A DNA stretch of 64,000 nt from Micropterix aruncella. Its lineage: Eukaryota; Arthropoda; Insecta; Lepidoptera; Micropterigidae. The position numbers and the translations under genes are program-made. The notes beneath the pieces were generated by a model that saw only the letters and a program-made list of their open reading frames with translations, ran no database searches and was not told the origin of the DNA. The stretch's first letter is position 1; each line of letters opens with the position of its first letter. The stretch is taken from NCBI GenBank assembly GCA_944548615.1, contig OX155961.1, positions 21,346,773-21,410,772 of the forward strand, in the 5' to 3' direction. Positions 23,391-35,163 of the stretch are shown piece by piece.

Positions 23391-23942
23391 TAGCTGACCC
23401 GGCGAACTTCGTACCCTCTAACTAATGGAATGTCGTGTCACAGATCAGCTGAACTTAATTTATGATTTTATGGAAGTAATACAATGAATACAAAATAAAT
23501 ATTAAGTTCATTACTTTATTAAGATAATAACACAAAAAGAAATATAAAACTACAAAAATTAAGTATATCAATCGCGTGTCAGCATGACATGATTGAATTA
23601 AACTATGTACCGACCTAATAATTGTGGTCCGAATATTGTGGATATAGCTTGTCGATTCGAAACCTTTATTTAAATACTTTTTTTTTAATTTGATGGGAGA
23701 GTTTACCGTATCGACGGGATGAACATTAAATGTTTGACAGTTACGAAACCCATGAACATTTTGTATGGGAAAATGTTTTTTTCTTTTATTTTATTGTTTC
23801 GTTAATTTTCCAATGTTTTTAATAGTTCTTCTGCTATTCGGGACGGAGACAAATACAACAAATCAAAAACCATGAAAATTGGTAAGCCGTTCTCGAGTTA
23901 TAAGTGTTCGAACAAACCCGACTTTGTTTTATATATATAGAT
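23391..23942 (+). repeat. CTAGCTGACCCGGCGAA-type element (sister subfamily)
   Basis: It starts ACTAGCTGACCCGGCGAACT and ends TTTTATATATATAGAT. The start relates it to copies A-C, but the interior differs. A 5' piece of the same subfamily lies at 45,511. Non-coding. Confidence 0.75.
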
Positions 23943-24270
23943 GATATTTATATATACATTTGTATAGTCGATATACATTATCGGTCAGGTGTCGTATATG
24001 ATATCCTACGGTTATGTACGTATGTAGTTTAGTTTGTGGTCGATCGGCGAGCCGGCGAGCGGAAGTATGGCAGGTGCGTCACCGGCGGCCGAGCTTGAAT
24101 TGGCCCGGCGCCATCGACGTCGTGCCGGTCTTCGCTGCAGACCGGTCTCGGCCGTCTCGCGCACTTCGTCAAATGTGCCACTGACACACTACTACTACGC
24201 TTCCCACTCCACCACCGCGCCGCGCTCCCAATATTTACGTAAACGGCATATTCCAAAATAATTACCAATG
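23943..24270. other. CpG-rich patch, possible promoter or exon
   Basis: GC-rich from about 24,040 to 24,240, with an open frame on each strand. No domain recognised. It is one of several isolated CpG-rich islands in AT-rich sequence. Confidence 0.3.
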
Positions 24271-24473
24271 TCTTTCAAAAGGATTAGCGCTTGTCTGCAG
24301 CCCCAACTCATCTTTGCAACTCATCTTTGCACCCAGGATACATCTGGAAAAACTTATTTTTGAGATCTCTGCTTATACTTGCTACAAAATTTCCTCGGTG
24401 TTCTATCTTTCCGGAGTATCCACTAAGTTATAGGAAAAGTCTCTTTCGACGAAAAATGTTAAAATATACCTTT

Positions 24474-24845
24474 CTAACATGCCACAAGAAATCGCTACTT
24501 ATTTAAAGTTACCACATGTCAAGCTGTATACAGGACATTGTTTTCGTCGTACTTCTGCTACCCTTTTGGCAGATTCTGGAGCGGACCAAGCGACATGGAG
24601 GATGGAAGTCGAGTGCTGTAGCAGAGGGGTATATAGAAGATTCCATTGAGAACAAGGCGAAAACATGTGAACGCATCGTGGAAAACATTAAATTGCAACC
24701 TCTAGTTAATCCATCCATGCCACTATCGCCGCGCCCATCTACTTCCAAACAACGAGATTCACCGTCACATTTTCCTCGAAATGTGCCAGATTCGGACATT
24801 ATTTCAAACACGCAATATGAAATCTACAACAATCTCAATTCCTAA
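24474..24845 (+). pseudogene. Tyrosine recombinase (Crypton/DIRS-like) C-terminal remnant
   Basis: The frame reads MPQEIATYLKLPHVKLYTGH, then HCFRRTSATLLADSGAD. After a one-base shift it reads KRHGGWKSSAVAEGYIEDSI. This is the signature order of the tyrosine recombinase active site: H-x-x-R box (HCFR), a basic/GGW segment and the nucleophilic Tyr at the end of VAEGYI. Such domains occur in animal Crypton and DIRS elements. A Ser/Pro-rich tail follows to a stop at 24,845. The N-terminal half, including the first catalytic Arg, is absent and a frameshift breaks the rest, so it is dead. Assignment to Crypton rather than DIRS is inference. Confidence 0.7.
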
Positions 24846-25029
24846 TAAAACTGTAACAATAAATGTTCATAATTGCGAAAATGTCTCAAATGTAAATATA
24901 AGTGTTTAGTTGTTTTATTATTAGGTAGTATTTAATTTCAATTTAATTGATACTCTATGTTTTATTAAATAATAATATTACAATAAAATAGGAGGCGCCT
25001 TTTATTTTCTCATAGAGGTGATGAAAAGT
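24846..25029. other. AT-rich spacer
   Basis: Nothing was seen. Confidence 0.4.
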
Positions 25030-25220
25030 AGAGTGTATCACTTCGGGCGCAAAATATTTTTTCCTCGGACGCTTTTTTGAATCCCTCGCTACGTTCAGAA
25101 TTCTAATAAAGAATCCCTCGCTGCGCTCGGGATTCTACTTTAGAATCCCTCACTTCGCTCTGGATTCAAAAAAGCGCCCTCGACGTAAAAATATTATTTT
25201 GCTCCCTTGTGATACAATCT
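25030..25220. mobile_element. MITE with internal GAATCCCTCGC repeats
   Basis: The ends AGAGTGTATCACTTCGGGCG and TGCTCCCTTGTGATACAATCT (first 20 and 21 of 35 pairing bases) are imperfect inverted repeats. Inside are three tandem copies of a GAATCCCTCxCTxCG unit. No ORF. Confidence 0.7.
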
Positions 25221-26747
25221 ACTATTTCTTACCTATAAAAATATACCTTCGATATCCATGTCCGCCTGTTTACCTTTTTTATCATTAGAGTTTAAATAGG
25301 ACGCTGAATTTTAATGTAATAATCAGCACTGGCCAAATATTTATGTTATTTAGTGGACGTATCCTTTGTCGATCCCAGCGCGCCCCACTGGCGCCCCACT
25401 CTCATGCGGACTTTCCAGGCCGCGACCGCCTCGTTTTCCCAGCTGACCCCAATATGCCTTAACCATTTACGGTGACCCAATTTCATTTATACTCGTAGCT
25501 ACAATGTTAAAGAAGAAACGACGATCGGTTTACGCTCACTTCATGCGCATGGCGTTGAACATCAAATCGAATGACAAAAAATTTTACAATAAAAAAATCG
25601 TCATACTACTTTCCATTGGACATAATTCAAAGTTGTTTCGATTTACGGCATTTTTGATAGACTCTGGCAAGGTGTATAAAACGCGGTGTATGTTTTATAA
25701 ATAAGATATGTTTTTGGCCAAACGATGCTTCCACGTGTGCTATTGAAAACGTTACGGAGAAAGACGTTCTTGACAGATTTGTTTGCGAGAGAGGATGACG
25801 AATCTCCTCCCAACGAACAAAGTTTGATTTGCTTTAAATATAGCTGGTACACACCTAACCTTTTATACTCGCAGAAAAGTTCTTTAGAAGGATATCTAAA
25901 TGGTTGAAAGTTAATCAACCTGGTTTTTGTGTTTTTATAACTAGGTCTATAACCGTTGGTTGTATCAGCGTTACTCCATTCTGCCGCTACTGATGATCAT
26001 TATTTTTTTTATTAACGTACATTACAGCACACAATATTTAACGAAGTAGAGTCCACAACTCCCGTAAGAAAATGGAGATTAGTGTTCGCACCCGGTTTGC
26101 TAAAGTCATCGTCGTAAAGTTATTGAAAAAACTAACATATTCTACCGCAAAGAAGTATGCATGCATAAGTATATATTCATTGTGATTTCTACACCCGAAT
26201 ACGATATTTGAAAATAAATAAACGTAGATTTAAAACTTGTGTCACCGTGATAAACCTAACTTTTTAACCCAGAATATATCGGCACTACTTGTCGTATGCA
26301 TTACTATAGAGAATATGACACCTGATATATGCTTGAGAATGGAAAAGTTTATCTTTTTACAGTTTTAAAAAATGCGGTCACCGTGTTAAATAATCAGTCG
26401 TTTAAAACATTAAAAAAAGATGACACATGTAGGGTGTAGGGTACTTTCGGTTGTTCCGATATTCTTCTTTTCCGTCGTTCCCTCATTACTGAGGATCGTG
26501 GCCACTAGACAACAGTTTGCCTACTAGGCTTCTCCACTTCGACCTGTCTTCTGCATGGCGGGTCGCAGATTGCATTGACCCTTTTGTAACTTCTTGGCCG
26601 GTGATCTGGCCGGTGATCTGCCTCTGCTTCTTCCCTCCACTTCACCCCCTGAAAGCATTTTCTCCAGATTCTCTGGGTTTCTCCTGGCAACATGACCGCA
26701 TTAGGAGGTATATATAAACCGAATTAGGAGGCATATAAAGGTATATA
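25221..26747. other. Non-coding, nothing recognised
   Basis: Short open frames at 25,504-25,920 have no family I know. GAGGTATATATAAAC-type palindromic sequence borders the Tc1 element on both sides. Confidence 0.35.
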
Positions 26748-28354
26748 CAGATGTGGCCAAATTATTATCACCTCTAGAAATTTTTAGTAAAATTGTATGA
26801 AAACCTAGATTTATGACTCTAAAAAGAAACGTTTTGTTATAAATACATTTATTAATATTTAGTGAACACTCCTTATACATTTTTTAAGGATTTTATCCTA
26901 CGTGGCATTCCAGTGATGGCATTTTTAGCATGGATGACCAAATCGGCATCATTTTCCCAAACTTCCTTCATGGCTGCAATCAATTCTGATTCGGTCCGCG
27001 GCCATTTTTCTGCCACTTTCTGTTTTCGATAGGGTTCATATCTGGGCTATTCGCTGGCCAGTCAAGGATCTGGATGTTGTTAGTCCTTAGAAACTCCGTA
27101 ACTCTCTTCGCTGGGGCAACAAGGGGCTTTATCGTGCATGAAAATTCCTTACGTTAAATTTTTCGTTCATGGTTAGGATCACCTGTGTCTGAAGGACTGT
27201 TAAATACTGATTCGCGTTCATTATCCGGTCAGCGATATAAAGTGGGAAGAGTCCTTTGGCCGATATTGCTGACCAAATCATGACCCTTACTGGCTGTTTC
27301 AGCTGCTGTTGGACACATGAAAGTAAATACTCCTCTCCTTTCGATCGGCGAACAGTCCTGGACATTGGTAGTGTCAAACTTACCATGGTCTTGTTACTGA
27401 ATTCAACCTGTTCAAAAAATAGACATAATTTAAATCAAATAAAAAAAATATTGAAAAATGTGTTTTCAGAATAATATCAAAAAGAGTGTTTATTTCAATT
27501 GTACCTTTTCCCAATCATATGTAGTCCATGTTAAATGTTCGTTCGCCCATGTTTTCTTTGTTGGATCATCCTAGTATTCAGCTTCTGCTTCTTGCGTGGT
27601 CATCTTGCACATAGCCCAGATTGGAAAAGTCGACGTCTCACTTGTCCGCTCCGATATTTCTGCACCAACGTCAAGCATGGTACCCCTTAGAGACTTACTG
27701 GATAGGGTTCAGTCCTCTTTAGCTTTCAGCAGCAAAATCGATCCTGGCTGCCTGTTGTTTACCGGCTGCGACCGCATTTCCTATTCTTTTAGGACTTGTG
27801 GACAACTGAGCAGCTCTATTTTTTGCGAGCTTACTAACAAATGTTCGACTGACTCCCACTTTCTGAACTATTTGTCCATGCGAATATTGTCCTACTTCCA
27901 AAAACGTCGACAATTTCGCTTTAGTCACTGCACTGATATCCTTTGCTTTACCCAGATAAAATTTTATAAAATTCAAAAAACACAATTCAATTTTGCAAAA
28001 TCCACTGTCAAGTTCACTGTTCAAAGTGTCAAATGAGATTGAAAATCATCGATTAGATGCTAATCCTTAAATACCGCACAGGAACCATAAAATTAATGCA
28101 CTTTGTAACTGAAACTAACTAGCAAAACAATAACAACTGTAATCTGTTACTTTACCGATAAAAGGCCATTCAGGTAATAATTGCTCCCGGAAAGGGGTAT
28201 TTAAAAAAATATGACATTTTTATTGCATTACTTCTTGGTATTTCAGGTAACCTTTGCAAACAACATGCCAATTTAGAAAAAGGATACAGCTGTAGTTTTG
28301 TAAACTACATTAATAGGTTTTGTTTAGGAGGTGATAATAATTTGGCCACATCTG
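26748..28354 (-). mobile_element. Tc1/mariner element, 1.6 kb, intact inverted ends
   Basis: The ends are perfect 27-bp inverted repeats starting CAGATGTGGCCAAATTATTA, each flanked by the TA target duplication. The total length of 1607 bp is normal for Tc1. The transposase on the minus strand is decayed. Confidence 0.92.
26873..27955 (-). pseudogene. Tc1-type (DD34E) transposase, decayed
   Basis: The minus strand shows, in order: GKAKDISAVTKAKL and KVGVSRTFVSKL (N-terminal helix-turn-helix), WANEHLTWTTYDWEK, VEFSNKT, VRVMIWSAISAKG, LDWPANSPDMNPIEN (end of the catalytic core with the third acidic residue) and ITGMPRRIKSLKNV before the stop. Breaks: the expected start Met is replaced by a CTG codon, several frameshifts and stops are present, and the first catalytic Asp of the usual FSDE box is Asn. 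A roughly 105-bp AT-rich segment with GT...AG borders separates WEK from VEF and may be an intron or an insertion. It cannot work on its own, but its ends could be mobilised in trans. Confidence 0.88.
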
Positions 28355-28500
28355 TATATATTGTTTATATATACCTCCGATATTAGGAGGTATATATAAA
28401 CAACCATAAAAGAAACATTACTTAATGTTTAAAAAACTTCTGGACTTAGTTTAAAAATGTTCAAACATGCTTTTGAAAATATCGAGCACACGCAGTGATA
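28355..28500. other. Palindromic flank of the Tc1 element
   Basis: GTTTATATATACCTCC and GGAGGTATATATAAAC pair here, and the same phrase occurs left of the element near 26,705. Confidence 0.5.
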
Positions 28501-28745
28501 AAACATTGGTTGTAGAGGTAGGCGAGCGGCATTCTTGTGTCCTCTGCAATATAACGTGGCTATAATAGTACAAAGCGCACGTCCATGCAATATAAAAGGT
28601 GCACTAAATACACGCACATGGGGTTCGATCTTTAGGCTGAGCGCACCTGGTGCCGCAGCCCCGGCCCTCGCTTCGCCCCGACGGCACATCTGCCGCGCCC
28701 TCCATGCGCTTTTTCTTCCAATTTCGTATCGCCCCATGTTCATTA
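28501..28745. other. CpG-rich patch with TATA-like box
   Basis: GCAATATAAAAGGTGCACTA near 28,587 precedes a GC-rich stretch. No coding domain recognised. Possible promoter; weak. Confidence 0.25.
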
Positions 28746-30920
28746 TAAATTATGATAGGGAGATGACTTTGAATGTTTTCAGTTGACTCTTTTGATTCCC
28801 TTATGCGTGCAGATCATAAGTTAAACCCGTCGGTACTCATTGCGGCTACCTCACTGCGGGAGTTTTTGTCCGTCCACTACGAATGCTTGAAGTTGATGCA
28901 ATGCGGAGGCAAAGCGGTCACTTTAGCGATAATTGTTAGAAGTGCCTCACCAGACCCATCAAATACCTTTTATCGCATTTAATTATAGGTACGTAGGTTC
29001 TAAAGTTGTTCCGCCAGACCGCATGGTGAATTCATATTTTCTTTTCAGTAAGTAATTCAAGTAAAAATCTAAAATGTAGGTACGACGTTTTGTAAGAAAA
29101 AGATGTCATTGTCTGACGAGATGCTTCGTATAAATTTAAATAGAAATTGACTTTAAATGAGTTCGTTTAATCAGTAATGTTTTTAAAGGGAGTTCGAATG
29201 TAGCTATTTACGCAGAAGTCTGTTTTATTTTTAGTCGGACGACTGGACATTAACAGCCGCCCGAAAAGATAATCTTCGCGATGGGAGCGAAGCTAGGCTC
29301 GGGTATCTAGGGAAAACAGATGGCAGATGCCCGGCGTGCGAGGCCGACCAAATTTCGACGATATGTGCGGTTCACTCTCAAATTGACGCGTCGCACACGT
29401 TTAATATCATTACGCGAATGTTACTAGACCCAAGTGTTTGCATTAGCACGCACCTTACAACTTCGTTGCTATTTAAAACTTCAAATTTTATTATGCATTT
29501 GAAATGAGCGTGATTGTAGTTCTCTCGGACATAGCAATGGAAAGCTGCGGGTGTCGAATGCTTTGTTTTACTATACATTATATTTAACGATGTCATATTG
29601 GAACACAAATTGAAGAATAAAAAGATACAGTTTTCAAAAATAACGACATATGTAATTGCCTCATGAGTTTTATGCGTCACCGAGGTGTTATAAGGAAGAG
29701 GGTGTATTTTGGGAAAAAATCGGTCACTTACCTTGCCTTGGCATCTGAAATAAGCAAGAAAAGAGACCTTATTGACAATAAAATTTACCCTATTTTTTAC
29801 AATAAAATAAAACCTCCAAAAAACCTTGAAATTGTCGGACATTCACTAAAGGCGCATACTTATACAACATATGAAAACAACAATTAGTAACTGTATAACC
29901 GGAGAACATTCATTTGAGAACGTAACAACCTTATTCTGATAAATAATAAAGTATATTCGCATTTACACTGCACATGAACAATAGCTTAGAAACTAATTAT
30001 GATGCATGCCTTCCGAATACGCAATAGAACCGCCATTAGAATTGGACTAAGGGTTCTTCTACTTATAAAGCGCAATTATCGATACTGCTACGGCTATCTA
30101 CTCACTTCTGGTAGAAGTATGCAAAATTACCTTTCAAATAACATGCATCATAATAAAAATGCTGACGATAGATGCCAGTGTATGCCAACATAGGAACCAT
30201 TTTAGGAACCTCAACGAGGGCCAAATGTCCGAAAGGGCTAACGATTCCCTAAAATGAAATTTTACTTATTTTGTGATCACGCGGATGAATGAATGGATAC
30301 CTACACTATCGACATAATATTTGCAGTTGCTGTAATAACATGATAGTTAGCGATTCGATGGCAGTGCTGCAAGTGGCAATGGAGCCTCGACGGAGCCGTT
30401 TGCGTAGGCGACGAACGATCGCCTCTAGACTGTCGACCGCATGGCCACAGTATTATACTGCGGCATCGCCAAGTCGGTGCGGCAGTTAGGCCTCCGACTC
30501 ACTCCCACACTTTCGCCTCGCTCTATTAAAACATACACCTCACTCATTGGCCTCAAACCCGACCAATTACTTTGTATTATATTCTATCTATACGAAGGGC
30601 TTTCATTTAAAGTCCCTGATGAGTATCGTCCTTCATTTTCACTTATTATGTCAGCATGTTTTAGATGTTTTTAACAGATACATACTAGAGTACGAGGACA
30701 TTTATCGTGACTCACTAAGAGCATCTAAAGACCATCCTAAGCCTGAACGAAGAACGAACGGCAAAATGCCCGCTTTTGGGAACACTAAACTCACACCTGA
30801 TACGCAGGACACATTTAACATCCGCATTAGTGACAGTTTGAGGTGGAATTAGTGCAGGAATTTTGAGTGGACCGTACTGGATCGAGAACCACCCCGACAC
30901 CGGCCAACCACATAGAAAAC
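28746..30920. other. Non-coding, nothing recognised
   Basis: Several open frames of 60-150 codons exist on both strands (for example 29,378-29,842 minus and 30,547-30,852 plus), but none shows a domain, a family motif or a consistent structure. I see no gene. Confidence 0.35.
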
Positions 30921-31040
30921 TCTGAACACTCGAAAACTGAAATTGTAAAACATTACATTACATTTACATTTTCGTCGTGTCCAATTGACGGCTAAAGACC
31001 GCTCTTGGACGTGTCAAAATAATTGGGTTAGGTAGTAAGT
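30921..31040 (+). repeat. LINE 3' terminus fragment
   Basis: ATTACATTACATTTACATTT followed by TCGTCGTGTC is the reverse complement of GACACGACGAAAATGTAATG near 44,418. Both look like the 3' end of one LINE family with an ATGTA-type tail. Confidence 0.5.
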
Positions 31041-31279
31041 TACTACTCTTTACTGAACATACAAAGGTAGTCAAGAATTAACTACAAGATTGTCAATATA
31101 TAAATATAAATAATAAAAAAAGCAGCCTAATATTTGAAGTATTTAGTAATTCGAAAAGATACGTAGTAAAATTATTCATCGTAATATTCAAATTGTCAGT
31201 AAAATGTTAAATAATCAAATTAAATCTACGTTATGCATTTTAAATTAAAAGTACAGATATAAGACCATATAAAATAAAC

Positions 31280-31790
31280 AGACAATAAGGCTCTACTTTT
31301 TTAGGAATTTAAATGGGCACAATATTTGAAAAATCATGGCCCTCAAATTCGGCCAGATTTATAGAAAGGGTGGCCTATCAGCATCTCCTTGATGTTTTTT
31401 TAAAATTTTATGTCCTGCAGCTGTTTAAATTTTGTAGGGAGTAGATTATAGAACTTAATGCTAAGGTACAAGTAGCTTTTCTGTACTTTTGCCAGTCGTA
31501 TTCGGGTATGCGTAAAAGGGAGCTACCGCGGGTATGATGCGAGTGAATGTTTGCATTAATTGCAGTTTCTGCTTGGTGCTGTCTAGCATCGAGGTCTTTA
31601 CAATTTCTCTAAATGGTTTCATCAGAACCACGCTACAACATACGGAGCTCGTGAAATAAGTATTGAGGTTTTGTACATGTATGCCTGGGGATATAAAGTA
31701 CACGTCCCCAGGTCTTGCGATTAGCGGTAGAACTTACAAGATTGCCAGAGAAGACACCGACCTCGTTTTTGAGGGCGCTCACCTGGCATC
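31280..31790 (-). pseudogene. LINE ORF2 C-terminal fragment
   Basis: On the minus strand SIKFYNLLPTKFKQLQDIKF is followed by MLIGHPFYKS. The matching phrase LSIKLYNLLPTTIKHLEDV appears on the plus strand near 41,200. Both are C-terminal ends of Jockey/CR1-type ORF2. Frames are broken. Confidence 0.65.
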
Positions 31791-31810
31791 ACCGTAAAAT
31801 TCTACAAAAT

Positions 31811-32001
31811 CTAAGGCCGGGAAAACACGTCCGATTTTTTCTATACGACAGTCGGATCCGATAGTCTGATAAGACTATCGGAAGGCGCTCTTGCCATACA
31901 CTTGTTTGGAGATTCAATACGCGTCCGATCCGATAGTCGGATGTCGGATCGGATCGGATCGGACGTGTATTGTCCAAACAAGTGTATGGCAAGAGCGCCT
32001 T
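31811..32001. mobile_element. Foldback element with 29-bp perfect arms
   Basis: The outer part starts TAAGGCCGGGAAAACACGTC, like the MITE at 16,983. Inside, AAGGCGCTCTTGCCATACAC (31,882) and its exact reverse complement ending at 32,001 pair over 29 bp. A GGATC-rich tandem lies in the loop near 31,945. Confidence 0.7.
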
Positions 32002-32287
32002 TCGATAGCCAGACTATCGATCAAAAGATGACATCTTATCTTTGATAGCTTACTACGAGACATGTCGGTGTACGGGATATCTTAGGCGTGGAGATTGATG
32101 CCGATGAGGACGTGGTTAATTTCATGTCTCACTAAGCTATTGACGTGTGACCTGTCGCTCGTTCGCATTGTCGCGCATCTTTAGTATATGGCAGGAGTAG
32201 GCAAACTGCGTCTCCCGACTCGTGTGCGCCTCTTCTCTTTCTCCGAGTTAAGGAGACATGTCGCTCAGCTTTGACTGAGAGCGCGAA

Positions 32288-32288
<1 letters not shown>

Positions 32289-32332
<44 letters not shown>
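32289..32332. repeat. (TG)22 microsatellite
   Basis: Pure TG dinucleotides over 44 bp. Confidence 0.97.
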
Positions 32333-32334
<2 letters not shown>

Positions 32335-32559
32335 GATATTTTGTAATAAAATTGCTGCATGAAGTAACAACTGACGCAGCTTTATGTGTTGGGTTTAATG
32401 ACAATGTGCGTTGTTTGCACCCCGCCCCCGAAAACAGTTTCTCGCAACGTCTCGGGGAAATGCCCTCGGCTGCGCCGGAGTGCGCCTTGCCACTTGCCTC
32501 GCCAGAGTGCGTCCATCATTTTCGCTTTTTATGTCTGCTTTCATGCTTTGAACATAATA

Positions 32560-32620
32560 TAATAAATAGGATAAAAACGAATTTACCACGTGAAATTTCA
32601 CGCGGTAAATTTGTTTTAAT
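32560..32620. repeat. Collapsed copy of the hairpin element family
   Basis: AAATAGGATAAAAACGAATTTACC is followed almost at once by its inverse, TTTCACGCGGTAAATTTGTT. Only the outermost arms of the 38.3, 40.6 and 48.9 kb elements remain, joined at the fold. Confidence 0.75.
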
Positions 32621-33893
32621 TCATTTTCATAATAACGACGATTAAATAAATAATAGGTAATAAATCTTAAATATATTTTTAAATAGCGTATTTATATTAT
32701 AAATTCAAGAAAAATACATAAGAATTATTTCAAAACAACGATTCTGCGTCACTCCTAACTAAACAGAGCCTGTTCCAAGGAAGACTGATTGTACGTAATA
32801 GCAGATCAATATGAAATTCTTAAAAAGACATGTAATGTAAGTTTATAAAAAGATATTTTTTAATAAAATGGTTCATAATCTAAGATCTATATGGAAAAAA
32901 ATAATAATTGTAAAATTATGTGTTACGATTTATTTATTGTATGTAACATAAAATGAAAATTGATCAAAATAATATTTTTGAAAAGAAAAAAAAAACTTAA
33001 AAAATGGATTACTATGGTAAAATAACTATGGTATTGTTAGCGGTCACGGATCAAAATCTTCGAGTCGTGTTTTTGTTGCAATGAGATCCCAGAATTTCTG
33101 GAAATTGCGTAAAAATATTCGAATTTAATAACTATGATTCTTTACCATTTACGCTTACGGTATTAGAGGTGGGCTCCTCCCCTCACACCCATTGACCACT
33201 CAGACCAATTTTATTCCCCTCACGAAATTTAATCTTTGTATGAATTTATTGTATGTATGGATGTCTTCTTTGTATGAATTTAATCTTTAATCTACAATAA
33301 ATAAGCTTTAATATGCCAACGATGGTTTTGTCCATTTTAATGCGGCTCTTTGCCATGCAAATATTTTTTAAAACATGACTATCATCTCTTGTTGTAATAA
33401 ATGTCCGACCCTCGATGTGGAGCACCCGACCGCCTGCCGCTAATCCGCGCGGACAGCCAACAACACGTCGCGGCACTATCGGTCGACTTCGCCTTATTTA
33501 CGAGTACATTGCCGATTCTTATACGAGAGCTACTATTTTATACCTCAACCTTCTATCACTTTCGCCTAGAGAGTTTTGGAACGCGCTTCTTCGTTCGAAA
33601 CCCCCATCACATCTGTCCATCCGCTTGTCGTTACCGGCGCGTCGATTATTACGGCCAGTTCTCAAGTCATCAACGTGAAGTTTTGGGACGGTCATAGAAC
33701 TCGCTCGGCCGCAACTAGCCCAAGAGCCATGAATGATTAAATTATTTGGTTATTAAGATTAGGGCACAGAAAAAATAAAACAAAGTCTGTAGCTATCGTA
33801 GTTTTTATAAATTACGGTACCCTCGAGTGTTTAGAGTTATTGCTTTTGTTATATCTATATAGCGCGTGTTTACAATGACTCGGCGCGTTAATC
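32621..33893. other. Mostly AT-rich non-coding; small GC-rich open stretch 33,400-33,740
   Basis: A plus-strand frame near 33,628-33,739 reads VVTGASIITASSQVINVKFW and looks protein-like, but I do not recognise it and it has no start. The remainder shows nothing. Confidence 0.3.
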
Positions 33894-34636
33894 TATACTA
33901 ATATTATATAGAGGTAAAGTTTGTGACGTTGTAGGAAGTAATCTCTGGATCTACTGAACCGATTTTGAAAATTCTTTTACTAATAGAAAGCCACGTTATT
34001 TCTGAGTGTCATAGGCTATATTATATTAATCCGAAAAATGAAAAGACTTTTTCGTGGTAGCCAGATTTCCAAAGTAAGTCGGAAAAAACGGTCGAACGAA
34101 AACGTTTCTAACTAACGCTGCCTTAACGATGAGAGATATATGATTAAGTTCTAGAGAAAAGTTGTAGAGCTTGATAATGCCTACAAAAAAGTCAGTGACA
34201 GCATATGTCTAACTTTTATATTTAAGTCACAAAAAGTAGTTTTTCAAATAAAAAAAATAATTTAAATCGTTAGGTCATGTTTATTGGTCATATGATGAAC
34301 AATTATGACATTTTATCAAAATAAGTAAATTCATCGTCTCAAGTGTTTAAAACAAAAGACTTTTTCCTTTTACTGCATATAATTTCACTTTTACTGCATA
34401 ATAGATTAAAGAGATTAGACACTCACAAATAAGACACTCACAAGAAGACACTCACAAATAACTGTAATATAGTCAAATTGGCATGCAAATACATACATAC
34501 ATATGCAGTAAAAATATAACCCTTCTTTTGGCAGTCACTTAATAAATCATAGCACTCAGTACTAACCAAACCACACTCATAATTTCATCACAAGTAAAAA
34601 GTTTTACCGCCCAACGAAGTGGGCACGGGTCAGCTA
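33894..34636 (-). repeat. CTAGCTGACCCG-type dispersed element, copy B
   Basis: Reverse-complement counterpart of copy A over its full length: ATCTATACTAATATTATATA at the left and GTGGGCACGGGTCAGCTAG at the right. Confidence 0.85.
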
Positions 34637-35000
34637 GTTTACATAATATAGGTACTCGTATGGAGTTTGAAGAGTACATTTAGCTAGTGGGCATTGGAGC
34701 CGAGTTCAGTGGGCGTCGCGCGACCGAGGCGACGAGCTCCCGGCGGCTCTTGCTAAAAATGAAAGTGCCTTCGATCCGGTTTGGCGCTTCCTTTCGGCCG
34801 CCCGACGACCGCCTCCGAGTCGCGCGTCGCGCAGCGGCAGGTCGCAGGATATCACTTTCACCATTGTTTCTCAATTATTCAATTGTCGCGTGCCTCCTCG
34901 TCCGCATCGCCTGCGACCACTTGTCTTTCTTTGGATTGCTTTCATCGGGTGAAGCATACGTACCAGGATCCTTATAAGTCATCGTTCTGTTTTCGTTTTC
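34637..35000. other. CpG-rich patch, possible promoter or exon
   Basis: A GTTCAGTGGGCG initiator-like motif near 34,705 precedes about 250 bp of GC-rich sequence with open frames on both strands. No domain recognised. Confidence 0.3.
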
Positions 35001-35163
35001 TTCATGCTCTACCTTCGTCATACTATTTAATCCCTAATTAGCGTTGTCAAACAAGTTCCAAACGAGGTTATTTTTTGAAAGCCCTTGAAATGAATGTTAC
35101 ATTCTTAAGTGGTTTTTTAATAGTTAGCGAAGTATCCTCCTTTTTAAACTTAATACACGACAT

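Noticed and set aside
29378..29842. 154-codon minus-strand frame
   Set aside because: No motif, and an overlapping frame on the other strand is equally long. Treated as chance.
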